Counted from the first letter of the stretch, positions 1 to 16,944 are shown. The stretch: 64,000 nucleotides of DNA from Chlorokybus atmophyticus (GCA_009103225.1 RHPI01002533.1:654177-718176), one strand, 5' to 3'. Made by a program: numbers and translations. Notes: generated by a model not told the origin, from the letters alone.

Positions 1-1218
1 TTCATGAGTTGTACTCGCTGCCCCTGGCCAGCCCCTTCAGCTGCCTAGTATAGCACTCGATGCGAGTTGTGGTGCTGGTTGTGCCTTGGTTTTGTGTTGG
101 TAGTGTGCATGCTATCCATACCAGTGTACAGGATATGCGTGAGACAATTGGAGACATGCATGACGTCACAACAGCATAGCATACCAACCAGCATGCAAAC
201 ACAGTCACATATACCACCACCGGGCTATATTGACTGCCTGTTTACCTACCACACTACCCTACTCTAGACCTCCCTGTTACGCATGCATACATGCGTATTG
301 TTGGTTAATTACCTGTGCAACACACGTGCAGCAGCGTCAACCGCGGTAGTCCAGGTGCAGTGTAACAGCAGCAGGCAGCATGCAGCACACTCCCGCTTCC
401 TCCCTCTCCCTCCCTCTCTCCCCCTTCTCCCACAGTCTCCCTCCCTCTCTCCCTCTCCGTCTGTCATCCCCCTGCTTCCCTACTTCTTCGTCCCCCGCTC
501 CGCCTGTTCTCTCTCCTCCGCCTCCCCCTCCTCCTCCTGCTGTCATTGTGCCGTCGCCTCGACTGCAAAACCTTTGTCGCCGCCGATCTGGCAAGGCCCC
601 TCTGCCCCGCCCCTCTGCCCTGCCTCTCTTTCTGCAGGCTGGCATGCAGTGCTGCACTGTGGCACTAGGGCACTGCACTGTGTAGCGCTGGCAGTTAGGT
701 GGTGCTGGTGGGGTTGGGTGGTGGGGTTGGACGGCTGTGTTCTTTGCACGGGCAGGCTGCTTGGTAACGCAGCCCCGCGCACGTTGTCTGGTCCCGCTGA
801 TGTGGTGTTTGCGACGGTCGTCTTTGTGCGCCGGTGTTTCTGCAAAGCGAGGTTGAATAATAAGCCATGCTTCAGCAAGAGCGATTTCGCGCGTAAACTA
901 ATCAGATTCACAAACCAGAGGCTCAACTAGTTCTATCAGGCTCATGCTGAAGTTTTGCTTAGCAATAGATACAAGTGCGTTGAGACCCTAAGTGTCGTTC
1001 AATGCAAGGTTTGCTCAGAACCAGTCAGAGTACTTGTCAGTCAGCAAACGCCGGACAAAACATAACAAATATTGCCAACCTAGCTTCTGAGATAAAGAAC
1101 TAGATACGACACCACTATGCACTACCCGCCAGCCACTCAAAAACACTGCCCTGCTATACACTCATTCAATGCAAAACTGTGGGAAACCTATGATAACAAG
1201 TATGCTCACCCGGAACTA
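1..1218. other. Intergenic, no supported gene
   Basis: No gene could be supported here. A strong pyrimidine tract of CT/CCCT runs lies at about 395-545 and creates long but low-complexity open frames on both strands (Ser/Pro-rich on +, Gly/Arg-rich on -). Short GCATGC/TGCATG words are frequent, as in all non-coding parts of the window. The right end should contain the 3' UTR of the minus-strand IMP3 gene. Confidence 0.6.
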
Positions 1219-2525
1219 TTATGTCAGCAGGTCGTAATCGTCCAACCTGTCGTTATACTTCTCAACCTTGCGCTTAATCTTGGACGTATCAACCCATGTC
1301 ACAAAGTCTTCCATGTTCCTTGTCACCAGAAACGCTGGGTCTGTCACGGTCTCCGGTCCAACCTGCACAAAACAGCAGTTGCTAAGACCAGCGCATCACA
1401 CAAGGCTCTCATTTTTCACTGCCATGATATGCTCTGCATGACATGTAGCTACGCAAGCTTGAACAATCGGACCAAGCACAAGACGCCAACCATGGTAAAC
1501 GTTGATCTAGAACACTTTTGCAATGCAGACAAAGCATACCCTTATGTGGCCTTGCTCAATGAATGTTACGGCTTCTCGAAGTGTCTCCGCCATTTTCAAT
1601 CGCACCATCACCACAGCAAGCCGTCTCCTGCAAACCACGAAATGCAGATGATTGTTTTAACACAGCAAAATCAACAACAATGGCAACAGCTTCTCCAGCA
1701 CTTGCAAGGGTTGCATGCTTGTATCTGTGTACACAGTCGCTTGCCTGCAAAACGAAGCGGTTGATAGGCGATCGCACTGCACTAAGCTTTTCTTTGTGGG
1801 CAACACTCCCATGTCATTCCTGCACAAAATAGAAGCTGAGGTCCTATACTGAAAAGAGTCAGTTTGCATGGAGCCCAATGGTACCACAATGCGCTCACAG
1901 TTTGTCTAGAAGCTGATCGGTGAGCTCTATGCGCGCAGGATCTCGCGAGTCCAGCCGCTTGATCATGGAAGTAAGTTTCGTCACCAAACCACACAGCTTG
2001 TTGTACCTATGGAGCAGCGATCAGTAAGCAAGATGCGCGAGGTTGCGCACACAAGAGAGCGGATGATTGAACCAAGACTGCCACACCAAAAAAATGAGCT
2101 GTTGCGCAACATTGTGTGCAGAGAACAACCATAACTCTGAACTTGCATGTCAAGCCAACCTTCAACAGCATGGACACACGTGTGCATTTTACACAGAACG
2201 CAAATGGTCCCCACCTCTCCGCATGCGATGAGAGGTGCGCATGCAACCAGAGTGAAAGCCGCTGAATACCACAAATACACGCCCGCCAAATGTGCAAAGT
2301 GTGGTGCTGACAATGCTCAAGGTAGCGAAGATCAACAGACAAAGTCAATCGGCACGGAACGCAACGTGCCGACAAGCGAGCAGCTGCTTACTTCTTGTAA
2401 TCATCTCGGTCCTGCAGGTGGTACCGCCGCATGATCTGCAGCTCCCGCAAGTTGTGCTCTCGCTTCCATTGCAAGAAGTCGACCTTCTTCAACAACTTGT
2501 GCTCGTGATGCTTCAGCCGCCTCAT
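1219..2525 (-). CDS. IMP3: U3 snoRNP protein IMP3 (small-subunit processome)
   Basis: IMP3 holds U3 snoRNA on pre-rRNA in the nucleolus during early 18S rRNA processing. Five exons on the minus strand: 2525-2392, 2006-1899, 1819-1745, 1627-1540 and 1362-1219. They give 182 aa with every phase consistent, close to the 184 aa of human IMP3. The N-terminus [20 protein letters not shown] is the family signature. It is followed by the [15 protein letters not shown] block, the S4-type RNA-binding core ([21 protein letters not shown], then [10 protein letters not shown]) and the conserved tail [16 protein letters not shown]. The start was chosen because it coincides with the family N-terminus. Intron 3 has a GC donor (gcaagc), forced by the conserved FCRRRLAV junction. 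The gene is head-to-head with AP-4 beta, and a telo-box lies between the two starts. Confidence 0.95.
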
Positions 2526-2951
2526 TGCTGCAACTCACAAAGGTCCTCGCCACCCGACTTGACCTGCAACCCACCACTACTGCTACTCTAAGCACACCTG
2601 CGACTCTGAACAACCACAGCAGCGCTGGGAGAAATCACCTCCCCCAATAGAATCCCACTGCAGTCTCTGTCTCGCAATCTCTCTCTATCTCTTGCTGCCT
2701 GTCGTTCCTCTCCCAGCCCAGCTGCTCCTCTTCAACCCGCCGCCACCGCCGCCGCTCACAGCTCACAATTCACAAACGCTATGCAAGCCCCAACCCTAAA
2801 ACTTGTCTTCGAGGCTGGAAACTTTGACTCTGTGCTGCAGAGTTTGTTGCAAGCTTGCAGCTTGCCAGGTTGGTGGCGGCAGAGGTGGCCGCCGCCGCTG
2901 CCGGCGGGAGGTCGGCGTTGTTGTTGTTTTGGTGACACACACACGCACAAG
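2526..2951. promoter_or_regulatory. Bidirectional promoter IMP3 / AP-4 beta with telo-box
   Basis: This 426-bp spacer separates two divergent start codons. One exact telo-box AACCCTAA lies at 2792-2799. C/T-rich stretches flank it (2640-2760). In land plants telo-boxes mark promoters of ribosome-biogenesis and translation genes, which fits IMP3. A promoter role is inferred from position and motif only. Confidence 0.6.
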
Positions 2952-5900
2952 ATGAATATAGACAATAGGAAGGGCGAGCTTGCGGAGATCCGGGCCCAGC
3001 TGCGCAGTCTCGCCGGCAGCCGGTAAGTGTGTTGCTGCTGGAGCCACACAGTTGTTGGGTTCTTGGTCAGAGGGCGTGTCGGAAGCAGCATCCCGGTAGC
3101 ATCAGCTCGTAGCCAAGCCTGGCCTCCATTCGATTGACGCAGTGATAACGTAAATGTAAACTCATCTCAAATCTCACCGTTTGAGGTGGTCTTGTGTCTT
3201 ACCAATTGCTGATTCGTCTCGGACTGTGCTCTCAACCTCTCTGAGTTTATGTTTAGTTGAGGTTGATGCGCATAGCAGAGTCGCGTGGCAGTAATGTGCA
3301 TGTGACGTAACCTTCTGCGTGTGCATGCAGGTCCAACGAAAGCAATGTCGCCAGGCGTGAAGTTTTCAAGCGTGTTGTTTCCTACATGACGGTAAGTGGT
3401 TGCCTGCCGACACCATGTAGTTATATATAGTTTTCATCAGCGAGCTCTTCCTTTTGGTAAAAAGACTCTACTTGTTGCACACAGACACACATATGTGAAG
3501 GCTGGTATGCTGCACGCAGTCTTGTAAACACGTTGCCAATTCAGAATGCAAACAGACCTCCTTCAGCAGTGTTTTCAAGTCTTGTGCACAGGTTGGCATC
3601 GATGTCTCAAGCATTTTCTCCGAAATGATCATGTGCACCGGTAACACCAATGATGTCGTGCTGAAGAAGATGTGTTACCTCTACCTGTCAACTTACGCTC
3701 ATCACCAGTCGGACTTGGCTCTGCTCACTGTCAACTTTCTGCAAAAGGTGCGCCTTGCTGCTTGTGCATGACTGTCATGCATTCAGAGAAGCTGAAGAAG
3801 CTAATCTGTAGGATTGTCGTGATGACGATCCGATGATCCGTGGCTTGGCTCTTCGCACGCTGTGCTCGCTGCGTGTGAAGAACCTGGTGGAGTATCTGGT
3901 GGGTCCCCTGGAGCAGGCTCTCAAGGACGCGCACTCGTACGTCCGCAAAACCGCCTGCATGGGAGTGCTCAAGCTGCACTACCTCGCGCCTAGTGCAGCG
4001 GAAGATGCGGGATTCATCGGAGATGTCCGCGGATTGCTTCTGCAGGATCGAGACGGGCAGGTAGTTGCCTTGCTCTGTCAGCCAGTCCTACCTGCAAGTA
4101 GTGATGTTGGTATCGTACAAAGTGGCACATGCACTGCTCACTCATCAGCACGCTTGGTTGCGTTTCAAGTAGCACTTGGCAGCGTGTTCATGGCGGTGGT
4201 GTGGCTGCGGGTTGTGCTTATAGTTGTGTCAATCTGCTTGGCGTGCAGGTGGTGGCGACAGCCTTGCAGGTGCTGCGAGAAATTCTATCTTCCAGCAGGG
4301 GTGCGGGCGGTGGAGAAGCAGCCGTGGAGACGTCCGCTGTGTTGGTCAGCCGCCAGCTGGTGTATGCGCTGCTCAACCGCATGAAGGAGTTCAGGTAGTT
4401 GAGCGAGTGTGCTTTGGCTATTAAGCCCTCATATTTGCAAAGATTGCTTGTGATCGCTTACTTGCCAAATGCTTACCTGCCCATCTGTGCAGCGAATGGT
4501 CACAATGCGCTGTTCTGGATCTTGTGGCCTCGTACAGCCCTGAGAACTCTGAGGAGATCTTTGACATCATGAACGTGCTTGAAGACCGCATGCAACACGC
4601 CAACAGCGCGGTTGTTCTGGCTACTGTGAAAGTGTTTCTGCACCTGACACTGCCCTTGCCAGCCGTGCATCAGCAGGTAGGTTGCCATGTAGTGCATTCA
4701 AGGCTTTGGGTGTTGTGGAATGCATGCAGGAATGACGGGACATTTGCCATGCAGGTTTATGAACGCATCAAAGCCCCTTTGTTAACACTCGTACGCAGCC
4801 CGAGTCCAGAGATCGCATACGCAGTCCTTGTTCATATGCACCTGATGGTCACGCGTGCACCCATTCTGTTCTCCTCCGAGTACAAGAACTTCTATTGCCG
4901 CTATAACGACCCTACATATGTCAAGAAGTTGAAGCTGGAAATGCTCACTGCTGTTGCCGATGGAAGCAACACGTATGATATAGGTGTGCTGCTTGACGCG
5001 ATGTTGTGTAGGAGTGTGTTTGTTCCAGCTTGATTGATGGTGCCTTGACAGTGACGGAGTTGAGTGAGTACGTGGCCGATATTGATGAAACCATTGCAAG
5101 GCTGTCATTGCGGGCTATTGGTCGCATCGCGCTGCAAAGTGATGATGCTCCAGAAGTTGGTGAGCGGCTTCTACAGGTCCGTACAACTGCATTGCACGAC
5201 TTGCAGTTGCACTAGTCTGTGGCATTGTTTAACTCCTCTACTGGCTGCAGTTTTTGGACAGTGGAGCAGATTACATTGTTGCAGAAACGTTGATTGTTAC
5301 CAAAGACCTGTTGCGGCGATATCCAAAACGCGCTGCTTCGTGGGTGACGGCGGTAGCTGACGTGCCTGTGGCTGATATACAGGTCAGCCTCGGCTGTACT
5401 TCTATTGTTGTCATTGTGCATTCATGCCATCTGTGAGTCCGGGCACAGTTTTGTCATTGCGTTTGTGTTTGACTTGTTTGTAACACTTCATTCACACGTC
5501 TTTGCATGCGAGTATCCTTACAATTGCATATTGCAGGAGCCCGATGCTCGTGCAGCTTTGATATGGATATTTGGCGAGTATGGACAAGAGCTGCCAGATG
5601 CACCCTATGTTCTAGAAAACCTAGCCCAAACCTTTCTGGATGAGGAGTCACCCAAGGTGTGCCAGCCGGTTTCACACGATACTGAAACTTGCTCTGATGT
5701 TTGTGGCCACCCTCAATCACATCATGCTGCCTTCGCTGCTTTCTTGTATTAAGTTCGTTTTGGTTTCCAAGCATAGAGAACGCTCTTGCTTTGTCAGCAC
5801 AAGTATGCATGGCAACAATGCGTGCAGCATCTGTTTGCAGGTCAGATCGGAGCTGTTAACGGCTGCCGCAAAGCTGTTCTTCCAGCGCCCGCCCGAGTGC

Positions 5901-7267
5901 CAGTACATGCTGGGTACCATGCTTGAGTACGGATGTCAAGACTCGCATCAGGACGTGCACGACCGCGCGCTGTTGTACTACCGCCTACTCCAGCACAACG
6001 TGGATACTGCTGCTCAGGTTAGACTGCGCTGTGCTGGTTCATCTGGACAGATGACATGTCTCTCGCTAACAGCTGTGCAATATATGCAGGTCATCAATGG
6101 GCCCAAGGATGCAGTCTTGCAGTTCCTTGATGATCAGAGCGGCGAGCTGAAGGACCGGCTGTTTGACGAGTTCAACACGCTCGCTGTTGTGTACAGGCAG
6201 CCATCATACGTGTTCCTTGACCAAGAACAGGCACGGAGCACTCAGCACATGTATATGTGTAAGGTGGAAGCTTGCTGAGCTGCAAGCTGCTGTTGTCGCA
6301 GGACCTTGCAGCGGCCAAGGCACGGGTTCAAGAGGAGGAAGAGGCGCAACAAGCGCGGGCCATTGACCTGCCAGAAAACAGCTTGCTTCGCCCAGAAGAG
6401 CGAGAGGATGATGTGAAGGTACACTTTGGGTCAATGCACTTACACGCATGTATGCAATTGCTGTTGTCATGATGAACTCACGACATCTTGCCACTGTTGC
6501 TACCAACAGTCACGATGTTGACGACAGTGCTGTGTGTAGGCAGGTGCGCTCTCACCAAATGCCAATGGCAAAGGAGGAGATTATGCGGCTCCTCTGGCAG
6601 CATTGTTGGACTCATTTCCTCCCGCGCCCTCAGTATCAACTCCTCCCACCGCCAGCACAACCGCTCCTCCATTGAGTGCAGCAGCATCTTCAAGTCCGCT
6701 TGATGATTTGCTAGGCGGGTTCGGGGCTCTGGGCTTGCCCTCTGCAGCGCCCGCACTCGCGGCTGCACCTGCGCCTCCTCAAAAACCGCCTGCACTCATG
6801 TTGTCGCCACGGCCTGTGCTAGATGCGACAACTTTTCAAAAAAAGTGGGGAGCATTGCCTCTGGCTACAACACTGGTACGTGGACAACATCCATCTGTGG
6901 ATGTCGTGCGACAGCACGAGCGCATTGCAAATGGTTGTGTCACATTCAAATTGTTGTTTTTGTTGATATGTGCGTGTAGGGTGCGCGTCTGCCATCCACG
7001 CCTGCGCTCTCCGCTGCCACCACGCAAGACATCATCAAGCACATGTCAGCTTCCAGCATTCTCTGCATAGCTTCTGGCGGCCAGGCACCGAACTACAAGT
7101 TCTACATGTTTGCGCAAAACGCAGACCAATCGTCATTGTTTCTCGTAGAGTTGTTGATGGATCGGTCAACAGCAACTGCCACCGCAAAGATCAAAGCAGA
7201 AAATGCCAGCACAGTTGGTCCGTTTGGCGAGTTGTTTACTGCAACTCTGGGAAAATTTGGTACATAA
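2952..7267 (+). CDS. AP4B1: AP-4 complex beta subunit (beta-4 adaptin)
   Basis: Large subunit of the AP-4 adaptor, which sorts cargo at the trans-Golgi network. Fifteen exons: 2952-3022, 3331-3391, 3592-3747, 3812-4060, 4249-4394, 4493-4676, 4755-4983, 5052-5176, 5251-5382, 5537-5656, 5841-6017, 6090-6263, 6302-6418, 6540-6875, 6980-7267. Spliced length is 854 aa with every junction in phase. The N-terminal trunk is the adaptin HEAT solenoid (MIRGLALRTLCSLRVKNLVEY, SYVRKTACMGVLKLHYL). FYCRYNDPTYVKKLKLEML and the APYVLENL / ELLTAAAKLFFQRPPECQ blocks match AP-4 rather than AP-1 or AP-2 beta. A Pro/Ala hinge (exon 14) leads to the C-terminal appendage-like domain ending in the last exon. The exon 12 donor at 6263 is the least certain junction. 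The gene is convergent with the Qa-SNARE gene. Confidence 0.92.
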
Positions 7268-8095
7268 AAGATGATCTGCCCAGTAGCCCGTTGTCGATTT
7301 GTGTACAAAAGGGGTTATGCTGCTATGCCAGCATGCATTTGCCCTATGACTTACATCTTATGCATGGTGTGTCGCCGACCGGGGTGACATGCACCATACG
7401 CACTCATCATCCGACATATATGTTGCATATGTTGTGTCGACATCTGGCATGCTCAAGCGTGCAAAATGACGAGAACACTTGTGCTTTGCGCATGTGAGGT
7501 GCACACTATTCTGGCATGACAAGCCAGTTACATTTCGAGCACTATGAACTCCAGACCATGCAGTGCCTATCCAACGTCGCGCAGAAACATGGCAACTTGG
7601 AACAGTGCATGCGAAAGTTGCCACTCGATAATGATGCAGGCATGGATGCACAGTCTGTAGTCCAGTCTTTGTGTAGCTTGTCCAGTAGGGTTGCACACAC
7701 TCACCACCCATCAACGAGTCGCCTCATTTAGGTAGACGAGTGCGGCATAGTCGCCCTACAGACCATCGACAAACTAACAGTCCACATCCAGTCCCAGGTA
7801 CCCAGCTCCCGCCACATCCTGTCAGTGCGCCTCATATGTTGCACCTAGTTGCGCACGTGGCAAATGCTGCCCACTTGCACTCCTGGCACAGTGCAGCCAA
7901 TCAAGATGCATTGCAACTTGTTCTGTGGTGAGCAGGTGCAGTTGAGCAGCATGGCCAGCACTGAAACCCAACAATCGCTGCATTTATCTACATTATACAC
8001 CAACCTGTAGCTACAGATGCGGCTATGTTGCAAACAAAGCTGACCATAGCCGCTTCTGCTTATTTTTACACCAGCAATATACAGACGAGCCTAAC
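7268..8095. other. Convergent 3' intergenic region
   Basis: This 828-bp stretch lies between the stop codons of AP-4 beta (+) and the Qa-SNARE (-). Short open frames exist on both strands, but none shows conserved composition or usable splice context. It presumably holds both 3' UTRs. CATATG- and GCATGC-type words are frequent. Confidence 0.6.
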
Positions 8096-10001
8096 TTACG
8101 AGCCAATAAACAAGATCAGGATAACGACAAGGATGACCACCGCTGATAGAATACAGCAAGCCTGCAAGAACCAACATAAGTAACAGTACAACATGTGTGG
8201 CATGCATGTGTGCACACTAGCATGCAATGCATGGCATGATGACGCACTGATGAGGCCGCACATATGCTTATGAAAGGCATGCTCATGCAAAATTATGCAA
8301 CAAGTACATACCATGCCTCGTGACTTTCGTTGCGACTTGGAGGCTTTGGCAAGCTCCTGATTGGCTTGGCGCGTGTGCTCATGCACTGTGACAATGTTGG
8401 ACTCGATATCATCTATTTGGTGACCCTGAAAGCCAAAACAAATTATTATCAATATGACAGCCATAGCCGCGTGTCGTCTGCCCTCATCAACATGACATAC
8501 GAGGTGTGCACTGTCAGACTGATCACATAAGGTACTGATGTGGAGGTTGGTCAGCAGTGCCCAACTTGAATTCCCAAAGCTCAATGGTTTGTTATTACAT
8601 GAACCAACCCACACCCTCATGCAAACACCAGCAGGCATGACCCGTACTGCACCAACCTGCTCATTGACAAGGACAGCAAGGTCTTGAAAGATCTCATGAA
8701 CCTCGCCGATCTGCTGCTGTATGTCTTGGATGCCGGCATCGCGCTCCTCGATGAGCGCCGTATTGTACTCGATGGCGGAGCCCAGCTGCATCACTTCCTG
8801 CTGCCGCTGCTTTTGTTCCTGAAGAAGCGCCTGCCGTTCTGCAGGAGCCGCCTCGTCGAGGCTGGTCCTGACTGCTTGGGCTGGTGGTGGTGGTGGTGCT
8901 CGCGGCGCATAAGCCAACTCCCGCTCTACACACTGCTTCTGGGCTCGCTGCAACTCCGCCAGAGCAGCCTGCAACCACAAACGACGCGATGTCATGCACG
9001 ACATATACTACTGCCAGAACACGCAACACACCATGCACATATGCTAAATGCTGCAGCAGCGCCAGCAGGATTGGCCATGACTTTCAGTGGCTATGTATGC
9101 TCTTGGCAGTGTTGGCATGTGAAACTGTGGTCAGCACCTGGAAGTCGCGCAAGAGCTTGTCTCTGGATGGTGGCGGTAGTGCATCTGGTGGCAGTGCATG
9201 CAGGGCCTGAAGTTGCACACACATCGTAGTTAGAACACGCAAGAGGCATTCACGCATTCAAGAAGAACGCAAAGAGCACGTCCGACATCTCCTACCTGTG
9301 AGAGGTCTTTGGCAGCCTTTGACAAGTGATCTGAAGTGTGGCGCAGCGTGTGGCGATACTCTGGCGTGTCCTTGGGACCTCCCAGCGACACAACGCCGCG
9401 GGCAAACCCTCGCACCTGTGACACAACAGACATGAGCCTGTATTTGTGTGCAACATGTGCCTATCACTGCACAATCTCGAAGCATGTCATGCAATGCAAC
9501 AACTACATTGAATAAGGCGCTTGTTACTGAGCACCAAGACAAAGTAAAAAAGCCGCTGCGTTTGCATTACAGAGACCATGACAGATGCAAGCACGAACAA
9601 GCCACAAGAAATGACTACTGTTCACCGCAAAACACCATGACGGGCATGCAACGCTGCAGATATAGACGACACACAGCAACCGTGACACGAATTGTATTCA
9701 CAACAGAGCAAGGAGGAAAAGACATGGATTTCCTAGGTTGTGCCATTATGGTGCAAACGAACAGCTCAGAGGCGCCGAACAGACGTGGCAACAACTGTGC
9801 TTGTACTTCCAAGAGACGCACGTGAGCTTGCACATTGGATTTGCAAGGAGCAGAACACACAGCAGGCAATTCTACCTGTGTGGTCAGCATGAATACGCTC
9901 CTAGCAATGGCCGATCCCGCCTCGGAAGCAGGCACAGCAGCAGGAGCCGCGGCGGCGCCAGCTGCGGCACCGCCTCCACGGCCGACATCCTGGAAGCTCA
10001 T
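8096..10001 (-). CDS. Qa-SNARE of the SYP2/PEP12 (syntaxin-7-like) group
   Basis: Membrane-anchored Qa-SNARE expected on late endosome, prevacuole or vacuole. Six minus-strand exons: 10001-9876, 9415-9296, 9206-9138, 8968-8657, 8425-8312, 8161-8096; 268 aa, all in phase. It starts MSFQD, as plant SYP21/SYP22 do. The Habc region contains GGPKDTPEYRHTLRHTSDHL and LLRDFQAALAELQRAQKQC. The SNARE motif runs through IEERDAGIQDIQQQIGEVHE to LVNEQ (zero-layer Gln). The C-terminus is a single membrane anchor of about 20 residues (ILSAVVILVVILILFIG). An Ala/Gly-rich insert follows MSFQD. The first ATG of this reading was chosen because MSFQD is the family start. The gene shares its promoter with NSF, the ATPase that recycles SNARE complexes. 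Confidence 0.93.
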
Positions 10002-10400
10002 CGCACCCAGTAAAGAAGAAGGCACAATGCGGACAGCGTTTGAAGAATCCCTGTCCTCCTCCTCCCGCACTACCGCCGCCGCCGCCGCCGCCGCCTCCGC
10101 ACGCCGTGGCCCACCGTACTGCGTAGGGTTTGCTTGCCTGCCACGTGTCGCAATGTGACTGTGGAACATACATACCGTGCCACGCACGGAAGGTGCTGCT
10201 TTCTTCCGTAGGAGAAAACACAAACCGTCTGGAAGCTACGTACACTGTGGCCCAAGCTTCCGTGCCACGTGCCAGCAGCAGATGAAAGCCAGGGTTTTTA
10301 CTGCCGTTTAGCCGGCGACGGTGCTGCAGGTGGTGGCGGCGGCGGAGGACGAGGAGACGGTGGCGGCCGGGAGGGGCGGGGGACAGCTGCAGGCAGCAAG
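10002..10400. promoter_or_regulatory. Bidirectional promoter Qa-SNARE / NSF with telo-box core
   Basis: This 399-bp spacer lies between divergent starts. TAGGGTTT (reverse complement AAACCCTA, the telo-box core) occurs at 10124-10131. A GCC-triplet run lies at about 10070-10100 and GGC/GGA-rich sequence at 10320-10380. Both strands have open frames through the triplet runs, which I treat as non-coding. Confidence 0.5.
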
Positions 10401-14378
<3,978 letters not shown>

Positions 14379-15560
14379 TGAACGGCACAGCATGCGTAGA
14401 AACTCACTGTGTCTTGTTGGTATCTGTACAATACGCTGGCGGCCTGTTGCTCTGCTGGGCAAAGTTTCCAAGCCTACTGGGCGCTGCACTTCAACCAGCA
14501 TGTAGTATAGTTGCGCCACGTGCGGCTTGGCGTTGTCGGAGTGCACATGATTGCAGTGCGCTGCGGGAAGCAGCGCATCTTGATTGACACAGCTGCAGAT
14601 TGATTCGAATCATCTATTTGTTAGGTAGACTGTAGCATAACGTACATATGCTGCAGGCTAGCGTGCCTGTGACAAGTTGAGAATGAGTTCCGCTGTGTAC
14701 AGAGAATGCGCGACACGTATGCACATGCACGACACATGCAATGGACCCAGCATGATGTCAAAATGCAGTTTGCATTGTTCATGTAGACCACCGGGCTACT
14801 ATTACTCACTAAGTTCACTACCTACTCTACTACCCACACCCCGTTAGCCATAGCAGTCAGTACATGCATGTAGTACCTGCCCACATGGGCCGTGGTCTGC
14901 GGTTGATAGTTGTCCACAACGTCAACATGAGCAGCAGCGACGACAACTCCCTCGCCCTCTCCTCCCCCTCCGCCTCCCTGCGCTTCTTCCGCTTGCTCCG
15001 TCGCTGCTTGCGGTCTTTTGTAGTGCAACCCACGCACTGTCCATGTCCACAGTGCTGTGCGTGCAGTGCTGGTGGCACTGGGCTTGTGCCATTCATGTGC
15101 TCTTGTGCAGTGCATGTTCTGGTTCGGTTGGGTTGGGTTGGGTGGTGGGATTGGCTGGGAACCTGAAACAATGTACTTCAACAGTGTTTCAGGTTCCTAG
15201 CTCCTCTTTATCCTGTTGGTTCTAACTTGAAACCGCGCATAGTCTGTTGTGGATTTACGGCGTTGTGCCACCTGGCTAGGCTATATCACCAATCACAGGG
15301 CGCTTGACGTGTGTGCTTGCTATACTGGTGAGACTGCCATTGCAATGTGTGTCTGCAACGTTTGCAATACACGGCTTTACTAATGTTGTGTACATCTGAT
15401 GGCTTGCGTGGCATACACAAGCACATGCGTGCAGAAGAGCTATAGCAAGTCAGAACACACTTTGTGGGCACAGCTCATGACATCTGCTTTGCGTGTGCGG
15501 CAAGGGGGCGTAGGAAGTACTTGTGATGGCACGACACTTGATAACCGATTGTTACGAGTA
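14379..15560. other. Convergent 3' intergenic region with a small hairpin
   Basis: This 1.2-kb stretch lies between the NSF stop and the DUF218 gene stop. Open frames at 14820-15180 on both strands are low complexity (CTCC/GGTTG runs) and are not supported. A perfect 13-bp inverted repeat with a 14-nt loop lies at 15158-15170 / 15185-15197, after a GGTTG-rich run. Confidence 0.55.
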
Positions 15561-16944
15561 TTACGAATCCCATGGCAAGCGTCCCACGTACGGCTGCGGT
15601 CCGCAGTGGTTGAACAGCTCGGTGAGCTCCGGGCACGCAGTAGGGTATGGGCTGGTGCGCGCGAAGGGATCGCGGTCCAGGCGCTTCTGCGACAACGACT
15701 CGGAACACCCGTAAGGGTCTGAGCGGAACTGGCTGACGGTGTGCGTCTCTCCCTCCATTGCCGCGACCAGCTCCACCGTGTCCGGCAGGGAAACTCCTCG
15801 AAACTCGAACCGCTTGAACGGGAACGCAATGGCCACACGGTGCATGTCCACGAAGCGCGCGCGCTTGGCCTCGTAGCTCACCACCTGCCACGGACACGCG
15901 CGCGAGCACACACACACGCATGGTTAGCACGCGGAGCGTGACCCTTCCGGCAATGTTGCATCATCGAAACCAGAGGAGGGGCACACACTGTGAAGTTCTT
16001 TGGGTAATGTCCGGTGAGCTCGCGGAAGCGACATATTGAGAACAAGACGTTCTCAAAGCTGTCGCGTGCGTACTCTTCTGTGAAGGCTCGCGAGCGCACC
16101 TCCTCCTTCCCTGCCATGCATAGTGTGCAGATGATCAGCACATTGTTGACTTACTACACACATCCCATGCATAAGATGTCCCAACTACATTAAGCAGCAC
16201 GCTTGCTTACCAAACCAATCAAGGGCGTCTGCAACACTCCAGTAGCTGTGAGCTTCGCTGCGCGGCCCGGCAGCTCGCCTCGTCTCCCCTCCACTGAACA
16301 GCAGCATAGCCTCAGGTGACTCCGCTGCCATCAACACCCCCAACCTGAGAGGCAACACATCACTGTCAAAGTTTAAACATGAACAGTACCCACAGTATTG
16401 GCACACGGAGGTCAGCAGATAGCAACAAGCGCTCCGCGTACTTACTTGATAGCATCAGCAAAGGTGGCGCCTGCACCATGCTCCCCTTTCCTCATCTTCT
16501 GGTACGGCTCAAGAAACCAAGCCTACCAACGGCCATACTAGTCAAACAAACTTGACCATTCACATGATACTACCGCATATGCACTTGATATGTCCTCAGG
16601 CACACATGCGCACATGCGCATGCATGACTGTACAAGCCAGCATGCGTGCTGGCTTGCACCTTGTCATCGTCCGGGTGGGTAAGGTCCGTTCCTGTGTAGA
16701 CGGCATGGCCGGCAACCATCACAAGTGACTCCAGGCCGGCCCATTCAGGCCGACCGTTGCGCCACACCTGGCCGTGGGCCGACCTGCGTGGCGGCACATA
16801 ATCCCGCGCCACACACGGCCTCCCGGCAACATCTCTCGCAAACGAATACAGCAACACTAGCAGGATTGTCATCGACAGCATCGCAGCCGCCGCGACCAAA
16901 GAAAAGCGCCAGCTTGCGCCCGCACCCATGCCCAACCTCCGCAT
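15561..16944 (-). CDS. DUF218 (YdcF/ElyC-like) single-pass membrane protein
   Basis: Five minus-strand exons: 16944-16660, 16522-16446, 16344-16211, 16110-15989, 15884-15561; 313 aa with consistent phases. An N-terminal membrane anchor (about residues 11-33, SLVAAAAMLSMTILLVLLYS) is followed by a DUF218 fold. Seen motifs are LVMVAGHAVYTG, DDDKAWFLEPYQK, MLLFSGGETRRAAG, SYARDSFENVLFSICRF-like text (ARDSFENVLFSICRFREL) and FEFRGVSLPD. The family is widespread in eukaryotes (S. pombe C57A10.07-like) and bacteria; its biochemical role in eukaryotes is not settled, so none is claimed. The start at 16944 (MRRLG) sits just before the anchor; an upstream in-frame ATG at 17037 is less likely. Intron 1 opens with a 10-bp perfect hairpin at its donor. 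The gene is head-to-head with the E2-like gene. Confidence 0.85.

Noticed and set aside
283-930. 215-aa Ser/Pro-rich open frame on +
   Set aside because: It spans a pyrimidine tract, lacks any conserved block, and the opposite strand is equally open.
8096-9004. 302-aa continuous frame as the Qa-SNARE protein
   Set aside because: It reads through two introns; splicing at phase-consistent sites restores the conserved SNARE motif and family length.
14822-15181. Open frames on both strands between NSF and the DUF218 gene
   Set aside because: Low-complexity CTCC and GGTTG runs; both strands open; no homology.
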